NCBI RefSeq assembly: GCF_017744155.1
Contig: NZ_JAGHQT010000022.1
Span: 1 to 59,031, forward strand
DNA: 59,031 bases
Reading direction: 5' to 3'
Source: Endozoicomonas sp. G2_1
Lineage (GTDB): Bacteria > Pseudomonadota > Gammaproteobacteria > Enterobacterales > Alteromonadaceae
Shown here: positions 20,363 through 31,217 of the stretch, in pieces
How positions within the stretch are numbered: position 1 is the first letter of the stretch
Layout of the letters: every line of letters begins with the position of its first letter
Translations under genes and position numbers: made by a program
Notes under the pieces: model-generated
The model's database searches: none
Seen by the model: the letters and a program-made list of their open reading frames with translations, nothing else
Told to the model about the DNA's origin: nothing

Positions 20363-21391
20363 ATGACAATTAAGAAAATGACGCTAGCCGAGCTAGCGCA
20401 AACTATCGGGGCAACTGTTCATGGTGATGACAGTTGCCTTGTTGATCGTATCGCGACACTTTCTTCGGCGCGCGCTGGTCAGATATCTTTTTTAGCCAAT
20501 AGTAAGTATAAACAGCAATTGGCTGACACTCAGGCGAGTGCGGTAATTTTAGCGCCAGACTGTCTCGACGAATGCCAAACCAACGCATTAGTCATGGATA
20601 ACCCTTACCAAGGCTATGCCATGGTCGCGCAATTGCTAGATACCACACCGAAATCGGCTGCAGGCATCTCAAATAGCGCAGTGATTGACGATAGTGCAAA
20701 TATCGCCGGTAATGTCGCCATTGGTGCTAATACGGTTATTGAAGCAGGCGTAGTCATTGCTGAAGGTGCTTCAATTGGAGCAAATTGCTTTATTGGCAAA
20801 AACGCCGTCATTGGTGCGAATAGCCAGCTTTGGTCCAATGTCAGCATTTATCACGAAGTTGAACTTGGTGAAAATTGCCTTGTTCAGGCGAATACTGTGA
20901 TAGGTAGTGATGGTTTTGGTTATGCTAACGAGCAAGGTAAGTGGCACAAGATTCCGCAGTTAGGTCGAGTCATCGTTGGTGATAACGTTGAAATCGGTGC
21001 TTGTACCTCAATTGATCGCGGCGCTTTAGATGACACAGTTATCGGTGAAGGTGTGATTATTGATAATCAAGTACAGATTGCGCATAACGCTGAAATTGGT
21101 GCCCACACTGCAATTGCTGGCTGTACTGTGATTGCTGGAAGTACTAAAATAGGTAAACACTGTACTATTGCGGGGAAAGTCGCGGTAAGTGGTCATTTGG
21201 AAATAGCCGATGGTGTTGTTTTTACTGGCATGAGTATGGTCACAAAGAGCATCACTAAAGCCGGCGTTTATTCGTCTGGCTCGCCTTGTCAACCAAATAA
21301 GGAATGGCACAAAACCAATGCGAGAATTCGCAAATTAGATGCCATGGCAAAACAAATAAAATTATTACAGCAGCAGGTAAACGCTAAATAG
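20363..21391 (+). CDS. lpxD: UDP-3-O-(3-hydroxyacyl)glucosamine N-acyltransferase
   Basis: LpxD adds the second 3-hydroxyacyl chain, from acyl-ACP, to UDP-3-O-acylglucosamine in lipid A synthesis. The 342 residues match the family. After an N-terminal uridine-binding domain (to about residue 100) comes a left-handed beta-helix of hexapeptide repeats, with [16 protein letters not shown] carrying the catalytic His, and a C-terminal helix. ATG follows skp closely. Confidence 0.98.
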   Translation: MTIKKMTLAELAQTIGATVHGDDSCLVDRIATLSSARAGQISFLANSKYKQQLADTQASAVILAPDCLDECQTNALVMDNPYQGYAMVAQLLDTTPKSAAGISNSAVIDDSANIAGNVAIGANTVIEAGVVIAEGASIGANCFIGKNAVIGANSQLWSNVSIYHEVELGENCLVQANTVIGSDGFGYANEQGKWHKIPQLGRVIVGDNVEIGACTSIDRGALDDTVIGEGVIIDNQVQIAHNAEIGAHTAIAGCTVIAGSTKIGKHCTIAGKVAVSGHLEIADGVVFTGMSMVTKSITKAGVYSSGSPCQPNKEWHKTNARIRKLDAMAKQIKLLQQQVNAK

Positions 21392-21410
21392 CGTAATAAA
21401 AGGTAAGCAC

Positions 21411-21863
21411 TTGGAAAGACAAGCAAAAACCATTGATATTAAAGAAATTCAACAACTTATCCCGCATCGCTATCCGATGCTTTTGGTCGACAAAGTGGTC
21501 GACTACGAAGAAGGTAAATGGCTTCATGGCGTAAAGAACGTTACCTTTAACGAACCCGTATTTACAGGTCACTTCCCTGATTTACCTATTTTTCCGGGCG
21601 TGATGATTCTCGAAGCGCTAGCACAAGCAACTGGCTTGCTTGGCTTTAAGAGCACTGAGGGGCGCAGCGACGATGAAATGTATCTGTTTGCGTCAATTGA
21701 CAATGCCAAATTTAAAAAGCCAGTTGTGCCGGGTGATACTATGCATTTGCACGTAGAGTTTGTTAAAGAACGCCGCGGTATGTGGAAGTTTTACGGCGAA
21801 GCTAAAGTTGATGGCAAAGTTGTCTGTAGCGCTGATTTAATGTGCGCCCGCAAAACCTTTTAA
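21411..21863 (+). CDS. fabZ: 3-hydroxyacyl-ACP dehydratase FabZ
   Basis: FabZ dehydrates 3-hydroxyacyl-ACP in fatty acid elongation and competes with LpxA/LpxD for the same intermediates. The 150 residues form a hotdog fold: [15 protein letters not shown] at the N-terminus and the catalytic [20 protein letters not shown] with His and Glu. The start is TTG, 19 bp after lpxD, with AAAGG upstream. Its place between lpxD and lpxA is the gammaproteobacterial standard. Confidence 0.98.
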   Translation: MERQAKTIDIKEIQQLIPHRYPMLLVDKVVDYEEGKWLHGVKNVTFNEPVFTGHFPDLPIFPGVMILEALAQATGLLGFKSTEGRSDDEMYLFASIDNAKFKKPVVPGDTMHLHVEFVKERRGMWKFYGEAKVDGKVVCSADLMCARKTF

Positions 21864-21885
21864 ACGCACGAATAAGAAATTGATT

Positions 21886-22668
21886 ATGCAAAACAGCAAT
21901 ATTCATCCACAAGCGATTGTTGAGCCGGGTGCCATTATCGGTGACAACGTGACTATTGGCCCTTGGTGTTATGTCGGTGCTGATGTTGAGCTTGGTGATG
22001 GTTGTCATCTTACGTCTCATGTTGTTATCAAAGGGCCAAGTAAAATAGGCAAGGGCAACAAGTTTTTCCAGTTTTCATCAATTGGTGAAGATTGCCAAGA
22101 CTTGAAATACGATGGAGAGCCAACTCAGCTGATTATTGGCGACAACAATACTTTTCGCGAGTGTTGTACCATTCACCGCGGTACTATTCAGGACAACAGC
22201 TTAACCCAAATTGGCAGTAACAATTTGTTTATGGCCTACACCCATGTCGCCCACGATTGTATGGTCGGTAGCCATTGTATTATGGCGAATAACGCCTCTA
22301 TCGCGGGTCATGTCCACGTTGGTGACTGGGCAATTTTAGGCGGTATGTCAGGGGTTCATCAATTCTGTCATATTGGCGCTCACAGCTTTGTTGCCGCTAA
22401 TTCTTTAGTACTCAAAGACATACCTCCATTTGTCATGGCATCTGGTCACGGTGCATCGCCTTTTGGCTTAAACTCAGAAGGTTTAAAACGACGAGGCTTT
22501 GACAAGCAGGCTATTTTAGCTGTGCGACGCGCCTATAAAGTGGTTTATCGTCAGGGCTTAAAGGTTGAAGAGGCTTTAGCCGAGCTGGAGCCTATGATTG
22601 AAGAGTTTGAAGAAGTTGCTGCATTTGCCAACTTTATCAAAACTTCAAGTCGCGGTATTATTCGTTAA
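21886..22668 (+). CDS. lpxA: UDP-N-acetylglucosamine O-acyltransferase LpxA
   Basis: LpxA starts lipid A synthesis by putting a 3-hydroxyacyl chain on UDP-GlcNAc. With ATG at 21886 it has 260 residues (E. coli 262); a TTG two codons upstream is possible. The hexapeptide beta-helix starts at MQNSNIHPQAIVEPGAIIG, and the catalytic His lies in FMAYTHVAHDCMVG. The C-terminal helical domain ends with FIKTSSRGIIR. It lies between fabZ and lpxB. Confidence 0.98.
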   Translation: MQNSNIHPQAIVEPGAIIGDNVTIGPWCYVGADVELGDGCHLTSHVVIKGPSKIGKGNKFFQFSSIGEDCQDLKYDGEPTQLIIGDNNTFRECCTIHRGTIQDNSLTQIGSNNLFMAYTHVAHDCMVGSHCIMANNASIAGHVHVGDWAILGGMSGVHQFCHIGAHSFVAANSLVLKDIPPFVMASGHGASPFGLNSEGLKRRGFDKQAILAVRRAYKVVYRQGLKVEEALAELEPMIEEFEEVAAFANFIKTSSRGIIR

Positions 22669-22745
22669 TATTCGCAAATCTCTAACGTTAGGTAACCGGA
22701 CAAATGTTCAAGTCCGGTTATCACTTTCTAATCTGTGGGAGCAAA

Positions 22746-23933
22746 GTGTCTACTTTAGCCGAATCAGTCAGTCAAACTAATCGACCAGACAATCTACCAA
22801 AACAGCCAACCATCGCCATTGTTGTCGGCGAGCACTCAGGTGACACCCTAGGCGCTGGCTTAATCAAAGCATTGATTAAAAAATACCCACATGCCAAGTT
22901 CGTTGGTATCGGTGGCCCTAAAATGCAAGCACTAGGTTTTGAAAGCCTATTTGCTATGGATGAGCTTGCCGTGATGGGCATTGTTGAAGTACTCGGGCGC
23001 ATTAGACGACTGCTCTATGTTCGCAAAACCTTAGTTGAACATTTCACGGCCAACAAACCGGATGTGTTTATTGGTATTGATGCCCCAGATTTTAACTTAA
23101 CGCTTGAAGAAAAGTTAAAAGCACAAGGTGTTAAAACAGTTCATTACGTCAGCCCATCGGTGTGGGCATGGCGTAAAAAAAGAGTATTTAAAGTGGCACG
23201 TGCCACCAATATGGTATTGGCGTTGTTGCCGTTTGAAAAAGCGTTTTACGATAAGTATCAAGTCCCTTGTACCTTTGTTGGTCATACCTTGGCGGATGAT
23301 ATTCCACTTGTGTCTGACAAAGCTCAGGCACGTCAGCAATTGGGTTTAACTGACGATAATAAAGTACTTGCACTTATGCCAGGCAGCCGTGGTGGTGAAT
23401 TGACTCGTTTAGTTGAGCCATTTTTACAAACGGCGCGAGTATTGGCAGAACAAGACCCAGACTTGCGCTTTGTTGTACCTATGATCACCGAAAAACGCGC
23501 TAAGCAATTTGAGCAGTTAAAACAATCGATAGCACCAGATTTACTGGTACAGGTTTTTGTCAATCAAACACAGCGGGTAATGGCAGCCAGTGACTGCTTA
23601 TTAATGGCTTCAGGCACGGTAACACTTGAAGCAGCCTTGATTAAGCGTCCAATGGTGGTAGCTTATCGCTTTAATTTACTGACCTATTGGCTCGGTAAAA
23701 TGATGGTTAAGTTAAAGTGGTTTTCACTGCCAAATTTACTTGCTAATAAAGAGCTAGTGCCTGAGTTATTGCAAGATCAAGTCACGGCTGAGAATCTTGC
23801 GCCTTTGGTCAGTGAGCGTCTATACCAGCAACAAACTGAGCTTGAGCAAGCGTTTACCGATATTCATTTAACGCTAAAACAAGATGCCAGTGAGCAAGCG
23901 GCGAGAGCAGTACAAGCACTTATTGAAAAATAA
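22746..23933 (+). CDS. lpxB: Lipid-A-disaccharide synthase
   Basis: LpxB joins UDP-diacylglucosamine to lipid X to make the lipid A disaccharide at the inner membrane. It is a GT19 glycosyltransferase with [18 protein letters not shown] at the N-terminus, [14 protein letters not shown] and [10 protein letters not shown] in the middle, and [20 protein letters not shown] near the donor site. I chose GTG at 22746 (395 residues) because GGGAG lies just upstream and the length then fits E. coli (382); a start at 22704 would add 14 residues without homology to the family. Confidence 0.96.
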   Translation: MSTLAESVSQTNRPDNLPKQPTIAIVVGEHSGDTLGAGLIKALIKKYPHAKFVGIGGPKMQALGFESLFAMDELAVMGIVEVLGRIRRLLYVRKTLVEHFTANKPDVFIGIDAPDFNLTLEEKLKAQGVKTVHYVSPSVWAWRKKRVFKVARATNMVLALLPFEKAFYDKYQVPCTFVGHTLADDIPLVSDKAQARQQLGLTDDNKVLALMPGSRGGELTRLVEPFLQTARVLAEQDPDLRFVVPMITEKRAKQFEQLKQSIAPDLLVQVFVNQTQRVMAASDCLLMASGTVTLEAALIKRPMVVAYRFNLLTYWLGKMMVKLKWFSLPNLLANKELVPELLQDQVTAENLAPLVSERLYQQQTELEQAFTDIHLTLKQDASEQAARAVQALIEK

Positions 23934-24100
23934 TACGGGCCTAAGGTGAAGCCTGTTTATAAGCCAATATTAATTGGACTACTTATACGAATAAAACCGA
24001 TATCAGCAAGACCGTGACAATACAAGCGACAGACTAAACCAAAACAACAGTAGCTGGCGATAAAGCAATCAATAATTCAAATACTAAACAACATCAACGT

Positions 24101-24793
24101 ATGACTAAAACGACGACAAGCGGCAAAGCTAACAATAAAGCGACAACCAAAGCGGCAACCAAAGCTAAGCCTGAACTAGCACCATTTGAATATCCCGTGG
24201 CTTACTGTATCGCTGGTGTAGATGAAGTTGGTCGTGGCCCGCTAGTTGGCGACGTTGTGACGGCAGCGGTTATTTTGGATCCCGATCATCCTATTGAGGG
24301 TTTGATGGATTCAAAAAAACTGTCGGAAAAAAAGCGCGAGTTACTCGCTGAGCAAATCAAACAGCACGCCATTGCATGGTCAGTCGGGCGCGCTTCACCT
24401 GAAGAAATCGATACACTTAACATCTTACATGCAACCATGTTAGCGATGCAACGGGCGGTGCAAGGGCTCAACGTTGTGCCTGATCACGTTTTGGTTGATG
24501 GCAATCGAACACCTAAGTTTGTCAGTCCAAACGGTGGTGATATTGCTAGCCAACCAGTGGTTAAGGGCGATGCGAGAGTTGCCGAAATTAGCGCCGCATC
24601 AATTCTAGCGAAAGTTGCTCGCGATCACGAAATGATCGCGCTTGACCAAGAATATCCAGATTACGGCTTTGCACAGCACAAAGGTTACCCAACTAAGGCA
24701 CATTTAGAGATTATTCAAGAGCTTGGCGTACTCGATTGCTATCGTCGCAGTTTTAAGCCTGTTGCCGCTATTTTAAACTCGGGAAGCCGTTAA
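24101..24793 (+). CDS. rnhB: Ribonuclease HII with basic N-terminal tail
   Basis: RNase HII nicks RNA in RNA/DNA hybrids and removes single ribonucleotides from DNA. The 230-residue protein has the catalytic core [20 protein letters not shown] (Asp and Glu), [24 protein letters not shown] and [14 protein letters not shown]. Before it is a tail of about 30 residues rich in Lys, Thr and Ala, encoded by imperfect 12-bp tandem units near 24140-24170. E. coli RNase HII lacks such a tail. The ATG has no clear ribosome-binding site and the region 23934-24100 has no other gene. Confidence 0.95.
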   Translation: MTKTTTSGKANNKATTKAATKAKPELAPFEYPVAYCIAGVDEVGRGPLVGDVVTAAVILDPDHPIEGLMDSKKLSEKKRELLAEQIKQHAIAWSVGRASPEEIDTLNILHATMLAMQRAVQGLNVVPDHVLVDGNRTPKFVSPNGGDIASQPVVKGDARVAEISAASILAKVARDHEMIALDQEYPDYGFAQHKGYPTKAHLEIIQELGVLDCYRRSFKPVAAILNSGSR

Positions 24794-24796
24794 TCT

Positions 24797-27700
24797 ATGT
24801 CTGAATTAGCGTCAAAGCCAACATCAGAAATGGTCGAAGGCGAAGTGGTTAATCCAGAGCCACAATTTATCCATTTGCGCGTCCACAGTGACTTTTCGAT
24901 GTGCGATGGCTTGGCTAAAGTCAAACCGATTGTTGCCAAGGCGGCAGAGCTCAATATGCCAGCTATTGCCTTAACTGATCAAACTAACTTGTGTGGTTTA
25001 GTAAAGTTTTATCACGGTGTCCACGGCGCAGGGATTAAACCGATTATCGGCTCTGATTTTTGGCTGCAAAGTGAAGAACTTGGCGATGAGCTGTTTCGAT
25101 TAACCGTTATCGCTTCCGATAACACAGGTTATAAAAACCTCACTGAACTGATTTCAAAAGCTTATTTACGCGGTCACGTGCAAAACAAAGCTATTCTCGA
25201 CAAAGAGTGGCTTGTTGAACACGCTACCGGCCTTATTTTGCTTTCTGGTGGCCGCGAAGGTGATGTTGGTAAAGCCTTGTTAAAGGGCAATAATGATTTG
25301 GTCAATCAGATGGTAGACTTTTATCAGCAGCACTTTGCCGATCGTTATTACCTTGAGTTAATTCGCACTGGCCGTACCGATGAAGAGAACTATCTTCATC
25401 TAGCTGTTGAGTTGGCCGCACATTATAATTTACCCGTCGTTGCCACTAACGAGGTGGTTTTTCTCAACGAGCAAGATTTTGATGCCCACGAAATTCGCGT
25501 TGCTATTCACGACGGCTACACACTTGATGATAAGCGCCGCCCAAAGCGTTACAGCCCTCAGCAATACTTGCGCAGTGAGCAAGAAATGTTGGCACTGTTT
25601 GCCGATATTCCAGAAGCGCTCGCTAACTCAGTAGAAATAGCCAAGCGTTGTAATGTCACGGTTCGATTGGGTGAATATTTCTTACCAGATTTCCCGACCG
25701 AAGGCCTAAAAATTGAAGACTACCTAATTAAAGTCTCCAAAGAAGGCTTGGAAGAGCGTTTGGAATTTCTGTTTGGCAAAGACACGCCAGAGCTTGCCGA
25801 AAAGCGCAAAGAATACGACGACCGATTAATGGTTGAACTCGAAGTTATCAATAACATGGGCTTCCCGGGTTACTTCTTGATCGTGATGGAGTTTATTCAG
25901 TGGAGTAAAGACAACAATATTCCGGTTGGCCCCGGTCGTGGCTCGGGTGCGGGTTCTTTGGTCGCTTACGCACTTAAAATTACCGATCTCGATCCACTTG
26001 AATTCGACTTGCTATTCGAACGTTTCTTGAACCCTGAGCGGGTGTCGATGCCGGATTTTGATATCGATTTCTGTATGGACAGGCGAGACGAAGTTATCGA
26101 CCACGTTGCCGAACTCTACGGTCGCGACGCGGTATCTCAAATTATTACCTTTGGTACGATGGCGGCAAAAGCGGTAATTCGAGACGTTGGTCGTGTTTTA
26201 GGTCATCCATATGGCTTTGTTGATCGCATTTCAAAGCTAGTGCCAGGCGATCCTGGCATGACTCTAGCCAAAGCCTTTGAGGCAGAACCAAAGTTGCCAG
26301 AGGTTTACCAACAAGACTCTGAAGTTCGCGATTTAATCGACATGTGTCGCATTCTCGAAGGTACTACCCGTAACGCCGGTAAGCACGCTGGTGGTGTGGT
26401 TATTTCGCCAACCACTATTACCGATTTTGCTCCGCTTTATTGCGATGATGAAGGCAATAACCCGGTTACCCAATTTGATAAGAACGACGTTGAAGACGCT
26501 GGACTCGTTAAGTTCGACTTCCTCGGTTTGCGAACCCTGACGATTTTGCAGTGGGCGATTGAAATGGCCGACGAGAAATTGCTCAAGCAAGGCAAAGAGC
26601 CGATTGATATCGCTGCGATTCCGCTAGACGATAAAAAGTCGTTTAACGTTTTATTGGCTTCGCAAACTACCGCAGTTTTCCAGCTTGAATCCAGCGGTAT
26701 GAAATCGCTGATCGACAAACTGAAACCCGACTGTTTTGAAGATATTATCGCACTGGTGGCTTTATTCCGCCCGGGGCCATTGCAATCGGGCATGGTTGAT
26801 AACTTTATCGAGCGTAAGCACGGCCGTGAAGAAATATCTTATCCCGATGCCACTTGGCAACACGAATGGTTGAAACCGATTCTAGAGCCAACCTACGGCA
26901 TTATTTTGTACCAAGAGCAAGTCATGCAAATTGCTCAGGTACTGGCGGGTTATACCCTTGGTGGCGCTGATATGTTGCGCCGCGCTATGGGTAAGAAAAA
27001 GCCAGAAGAAATGGCCAAACAGCGCAGCGGTTTTGAACAAGGTGCAGTAGATTTAGGCGTTGACGGCGAGTTGGCGATGAAAATCTTCGACTTAGTGGAA
27101 AAGTTCGCTGGTTATGGTTTTAACAAATCTCACTCGGCTGCTTATGCTTTAGTGTCATATCAAACCTTGTGGATGAAGGCGCATTTCCCAGCACCATTTA
27201 TGGCGGCGGTAATGTCGGCAGATATGGACAACACCGACAAAATCGTGACCTTGGTCGACGAGTGCAAAAATATGGGCTTAACTTTATTGCCACCAGATGT
27301 AAACTCGGGGCAATACAAATTTACCGTTAACGATAACGACGAGATTGTCTACGGTATTGGCGCCGTAAAAGGGGTTGGTGAAGGGCCTATTGAAGCGATT
27401 ATTAGTGCCCGTGAACAGGGTGGCCCGTTTGTTGACCTATTTGACTTCTGTGCCCGTTTGGATTTGAAGAAAACCAACCGACGGGTACTTGAGCGTTTGA
27501 TTAAATCAGGTGCAATGGACGCGCTCGGACCAAGAGATGAAAAAGGGCCTCATCGCGCCGCACTTTATGCAACCTTGTCTGATGCAATGCGCGCGGCTGA
27601 CCAACACGCCAAAGCGCAGGCTATTGGTCAACACGATTTGTTCGGTTTAATTAATGAAGAGCCAGACGATACTAAGCAGGCTTTTCACGATGTGCCAAAG

Positions 27701-28351
27701 TGGCCTGAACAAGAGTGGTTAGAGGGCGAGCGTGAAACACTAGGCCTGTATTTGACCGGTCACCCCATTAACCGTTATTTAAAAGAAATCAAACATTACG
27801 CATCTGGCCGTTTAGTGGCGATGCAACCAACGGCTAAAGACCAAACGACGACTGCCGTAGGCCTTGTTATCAATGTGCGAGTATTGGTGAATAAGCGCAA
27901 TCGACGTTGGGCATTAGTGACACTTGATGATAAAAGTGCCCGCATAGATGTCAGATTATTCCCGGATGATTTTGATCGCTTCCAAGATTTGCTGGTAAAA
28001 GATGCAATTTTAGTCTGTAGCGGACAGGTCAGCTTTGATGATTACTCGGGAGGCCTTACAATGACTGGCCGTGATATCGTAACCGTTGCACAAGCGCGTG
28101 AAAATTACGTACAATCATTGGATATTCAAGTCAATAAAAGCCAACTCAACGGTAATTTTATTGAGCAGTTTACTCAGGTGCTGTCTCCTTACAAAGAGGG
28201 CACTTGCCCAGTTAGAGTGTTTTACCAGCGCGAAGAGGCGCAGGGCATGATGACCTTGGGCGTACAGTGGCGGGTTACACCAGATGACGAGCTTATTCAT
28301 CAGCTCAATGTGTTATTGGGTGATGACAGCGTCAGTTTACAATTTAAATAA
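24797..28351 (+). CDS. dnaE: DNA polymerase III alpha subunit
   Basis: DnaE is the replicative polymerase subunit. The 1184 residues are near E. coli (1160). The N-terminal PHP domain starts at [19 protein letters not shown]; the catalytic aspartates are in [19 protein letters not shown]; the fingers, tandem helix-hairpin-helix region and a C-terminal OB fold ([20 protein letters not shown]) follow. It starts 3 nt after rnhB with ATG and precedes accA, as in E. coli. Confidence 0.98.
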   Translation: MSELASKPTSEMVEGEVVNPEPQFIHLRVHSDFSMCDGLAKVKPIVAKAAELNMPAIALTDQTNLCGLVKFYHGVHGAGIKPIIGSDFWLQSEELGDELFRLTVIASDNTGYKNLTELISKAYLRGHVQNKAILDKEWLVEHATGLILLSGGREGDVGKALLKGNNDLVNQMVDFYQQHFADRYYLELIRTGRTDEENYLHLAVELAAHYNLPVVATNEVVFLNEQDFDAHEIRVAIHDGYTLDDKRRPKRYSPQQYLRSEQEMLALFADIPEALANSVEIAKRCNVTVRLGEYFLPDFPTEGLKIEDYLIKVSKEGLEERLEFLFGKDTPELAEKRKEYDDRLMVELEVINNMGFPGYFLIVMEFIQWSKDNNIPVGPGRGSGAGSLVAYALKITDLDPLEFDLLFERFLNPERVSMPDFDIDFCMDRRDEVIDHVAELYGRDAVSQIITFGTMAAKAVIRDVGRVLGHPYGFVDRISKLVPGDPGMTLAKAFEAEPKLPEVYQQDSEVRDLIDMCRILEGTTRNAGKHAGGVVISPTTITDFAPLYCDDEGNNPVTQFDKNDVEDAGLVKFDFLGLRTLTILQWAIEMADEKLLKQGKEPIDIAAIPLDDKKSFNVLLASQTTAVFQLESSGMKSLIDKLKPDCFEDIIALVALFRPGPLQSGMVDNFIERKHGREEISYPDATWQHEWLKPILEPTYGIILYQEQVMQIAQVLAGYTLGGADMLRRAMGKKKPEEMAKQRSGFEQGAVDLGVDGELAMKIFDLVEKFAGYGFNKSHSAAYALVSYQTLWMKAHFPAPFMAAVMSADMDNTDKIVTLVDECKNMGLTLLPPDVNSGQYKFTVNDNDEIVYGIGAVKGVGEGPIEAIISAREQGGPFVDLFDFCARLDLKKTNRRVLERLIKSGAMDALGPRDEKGPHRAALYATLSDAMRAADQHAKAQAIGQHDLFGLINEEPDDTKQAFHDVPKWPEQEWLEGERETLGLYLTGHPINRYLKEIKHYASGRLVAMQPTAKDQTTTAVGLVINVRVLVNKRNRRWALVTLDDKSARIDVRLFPDDFDRFQDLLVKDAILVCSGQVSFDDYSGGLTMTGRDIVTVAQARENYVQSLDIQVNKSQLNGNFIEQFTQVLSPYKEGTCPVRVFYQREEAQGMMTLGVQWRVTPDDELIHQLNVLLGDDSVSLQFK

Positions 28352-28424
28352 TTGGGTAATAATTTAAATAATCAGGTATTAGTGTCATACTAATTACCAT
28401 AAACTATTTGGGTATAGCGAACAT

Positions 28425-29381
28425 ATGTCATTAAATTTTTTAGACTTTGAGCAACCAATTGCAGAGCTTGAAGCGAAAATTGAAGAATTACAACTGGTTA
28501 ATACCGGGCAAGAGCTGGATCTTGATTTAGAAGAGCAAATTGCTCAATTAAGAGAAAAAAACAAAGAGCAAACCGCAAAAATCTTCTCTAATTTAGATCC
28601 TTGGCAAACTGCTCGCGTTGCTCGTCATCCTCAACGTCCATATACGCAAGATTATATCGATCGCATTTTTGACGAATTCGACGAGCTTGCTGGTGATCGC
28701 GCTTATGCTGACGACGCGGCGATTATTGGTGGTACAGCCCGTTTAGACGGTCAACCAGTGATGGTTATTGGTCATCAAAAAGGCCGTTCAACCTCAGAAA
28801 AAGTAAAGCGTAATTTTGGTATGCCAAGACCTGAAGGTTACCGCAAAGCGCTCCGCTTAATGGAAATGGCTGAGCGTTTTAACATGCCAATCATCACCTT
28901 TATCGATACTCCGGGTGCTTACCCTGGTATTGGCGCAGAAGAGCGCGGTCAAAGTGAGGCGATTGCTAAAAACTTAAAAGTAATGGCGCGCTTAACGGTG
29001 CCAATTGTCTGTACCGTTATTGGTGAAGGTGGTTCTGGTGGTGCACTTGCTATTGGTGTTGGCGATCGCGTTAACATGTTGCAATACTCAACTTACTCGG
29101 TAATTTCGCCTGAAGGTTGTGCGTCAATTTTGTGGAAAACAGCTGAAAAAGCGTCAATGGCGGCAGAAGCCATGGGTATTACAGCTAATCGCATTAAAGA
29201 ACTCGAGTTAATTGACCAAGTGATTAACGAGCCATTAGGTGGCGCTCATCGTGAAGTTGACGAAATGGCGGCTATCTTAAAACAAGCATTAAAAACAGAT
29301 ATCGACGATTTAAAAGGTTTGTCAAACGACGAACTTATTGAGCAGCGTTACGACAAACTGATGAAGTTTGGCTACTGTTAA
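28425..29381 (+). CDS. accA: Acetyl-CoA carboxylase carboxyltransferase subunit alpha
   Basis: AccA with AccD transfers CO2 from biotin on AccB to acetyl-CoA, the first step of fatty acid synthesis. The 318 residues match E. coli (319). Recognisable parts are [20 protein letters not shown] at the N-terminus, [20 protein letters not shown] and [17 protein letters not shown], which form the oxyanion sites. It lies 73 bp after dnaE and ends at a terminator. Confidence 0.98.
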   Translation: MSLNFLDFEQPIAELEAKIEELQLVNTGQELDLDLEEQIAQLREKNKEQTAKIFSNLDPWQTARVARHPQRPYTQDYIDRIFDEFDELAGDRAYADDAAIIGGTARLDGQPVMVIGHQKGRSTSEKVKRNFGMPRPEGYRKALRLMEMAERFNMPIITFIDTPGAYPGIGAEERGQSEAIAKNLKVMARLTVPIVCTVIGEGGSGGALAIGVGDRVNMLQYSTYSVISPEGCASILWKTAEKASMAAEAMGITANRIKELELIDQVINEPLGGAHREVDEMAAILKQALKTDIDDLKGLSNDELIEQRYDKLMKFGYC

Positions 29382-29404
29382 CCACTGACAAAAATCAATT
29401 AACT

Positions 29405-29438
29405 AAAAAACCACAGTGTTGTTCACTGTGGTTTTTGT
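29405..29438 (+). terminator. Intrinsic terminator of the dnaE-accA run
   Basis: AAAAAACCACAGTG and CACTGTGGTTTTT pair around a 5-nt loop, followed by more T. It lies about 25 nt after accA and closes the long core block. Confidence 0.92.
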
Positions 29439-29523
29439 TTTTAACGGCATATATTTTTGTATTCTACTTATGCCTTAAGTCTCCGGGGCAATAGTTGTAA
29501 CGTGACAACCAAAGATTCAAATA

Positions 29524-31038
29524 ATGACTGATCAAGTTTTACTTCACCAAGTGCAATCGAACTTAGCTAGCTTAACTGAGGTTAATACTGTCTGCCTTGC
29601 GTACAGCGGCGGCGTTGACTCGCAAGTGTTATTGCATATTTTAACTCGATTAAAACAAAGTGGTGACTTGTCGTGCTCGTTGGTAGTTTGTCATGTTCAC
29701 CATGGTTTAAGTGCTAATGCAGATGATTGGGCTGAATTTGCCGAGCAAATTTGTACAAAATTATCGGTTGAACTCGTGGTTAAGCGGGTTGATTTAGATA
29801 TTAGCAGTAGTCGCAATATCGAACAAAAAGCGCGAACTGCGCGCTATCAAGCACTTACTGAAGTCGCTCGTGCCAAAGGTGAAGGGACGGTTATATTGAC
29901 CGGTCATCATCTAGATGATCAAACCGAGACCTTAATGTTAGCGCTTAAGCGAGGCTCTGGCTTAAAAGGGTTGGCAGCAATGTCTACTCAGAGCTCGTTA
30001 GCGGGTTATCAAACTGAGTTTAATCAGCAGGATTTAAAAGGTAGCTCAAATGGTAGTGTCAATCATAGCTCAAGAGATAACGAGCTTAGCTTAATTAGGC
30101 CACTGCTCGACTGCCGTCGCGAACAAATTGAACAATACGCAAAGCTTCATCAACTTGAGTGGATTGAAGACGAGTCTAATAGTGACGATAGTTTTGATCG
30201 CAACTTTTTGCGCAACCAAGTATTGCCTTTGATAGAGCAGCGCTGGCCTCAATTTAATCAAGCGGTGAGTCGCAGTGCGAGCCATTGTCGCTCAGGCCAA
30301 GCATTGTTAGATGAAATTGCGCAGCAAGATCTCGATTCCTTGAAAATTGCTGAAGGCGTGCTGTCTGTAACCCTGCTTAAGGAGTTATCAGAGCATCGCT
30401 TTAACAATGTCATTCGCTATTTTTTTGCCAGTTGTCATTTGTTAATGCCATCAACTGAGCAGCTTAATCAGCTTAGGCAACAGTTAAACGCTGCTGACGA
30501 CAAAGTCCCAGCGTTAAAGCTCGGCGATTATTGGCTAAGACGTTACCAGCAAAAACTTTACTTAACACCGTCTTTTCAAGATCTCAGCGAGCAATTGATA
30601 AACCTTGATTTAAGCGCAGTTGAGCAGGGGGGGGAGCTTGAAGTTGAGTTACCGGATCAGCTAGGTCACCTCAGTCTAACTTTGGCAACGACCGAGCAAC
30701 TTATCAGTGAAGAACCGGATAACAATACCAAAGAGCCCAAAAAAACGTTCTATTTTCAGCTAAATGACCATGATCAAGTACTTGATAAGGAGCAACTGGC
30801 CATTCGCTTTAGCCACGATAATCCGAAATGTACGCCAGACTATCGCCAGCATTCAAGGCCGTTAAAAAAAGTACTACAGGAACTCGGTTTGCCGCCTTGG
30901 CAGAGGAAGCGGTTACCTTTGCTGTACTATCGAGATCAGTTTATTGGTATTGCCGGCTTATTTATTTGTAAACCTTATCTGCCCGATACAGGAAAAGAGA
31001 CAAAAACACAGGTCTATTGTGTAACCATAAATTATTGA
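29524..31038 (+). CDS. tilS: tRNA(Ile)-lysidine synthetase
   Basis: TilS changes C34 of the CAU-anticodon tRNA-Ile to lysidine so that it reads AUA. The PP-loop ATP site AYSGGVDSQ is at residues 26-34, VCHVHHGLSANADDWAEF follows, then TGHHLDDQTETLMLALKRG, and the C-terminal TilS domain with RQHSRPLKKVLQELGLPPW. At 504 residues it is longer than E. coli TilS (432). Part of this is a polar Ser/Asn/Gln-rich insert near residues 160-185, just before LSLIRPLLDCRREQIEQYA. It follows the accA terminator, so it has its own promoter. Confidence 0.96.
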   Translation: MTDQVLLHQVQSNLASLTEVNTVCLAYSGGVDSQVLLHILTRLKQSGDLSCSLVVCHVHHGLSANADDWAEFAEQICTKLSVELVVKRVDLDISSSRNIEQKARTARYQALTEVARAKGEGTVILTGHHLDDQTETLMLALKRGSGLKGLAAMSTQSSLAGYQTEFNQQDLKGSSNGSVNHSSRDNELSLIRPLLDCRREQIEQYAKLHQLEWIEDESNSDDSFDRNFLRNQVLPLIEQRWPQFNQAVSRSASHCRSGQALLDEIAQQDLDSLKIAEGVLSVTLLKELSEHRFNNVIRYFFASCHLLMPSTEQLNQLRQQLNAADDKVPALKLGDYWLRRYQQKLYLTPSFQDLSEQLINLDLSAVEQGGELEVELPDQLGHLSLTLATTEQLISEEPDNNTKEPKKTFYFQLNDHDQVLDKEQLAIRFSHDNPKCTPDYRQHSRPLKKVLQELGLPPWQRKRLPLLYYRDQFIGIAGLFICKPYLPDTGKETKTQVYCVTINY

Positions 31039-31217
31039 GGCGGCTGGCATTCTTGAAATTCTTGGTATTCCAACGAACTTAGCGTACGGTTTAGCTGATT
31101 GGTGTATCGTTTGACTAGCTTCACGCTCAGCGCTCAGGTTAGAATGAAACTAATGTCGGCGGCGCTAATGTCGTTATTACCGACAAACGAATAACAATAA
31201 TTATCTTCAGGGGAATT

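Noticed and set aside
26437-26793. 118-codon ORF antisense to dnaE
   Set aside because: It lies wholly within the conserved dnaE coding sequence on the opposite strand and has no recognisable features.
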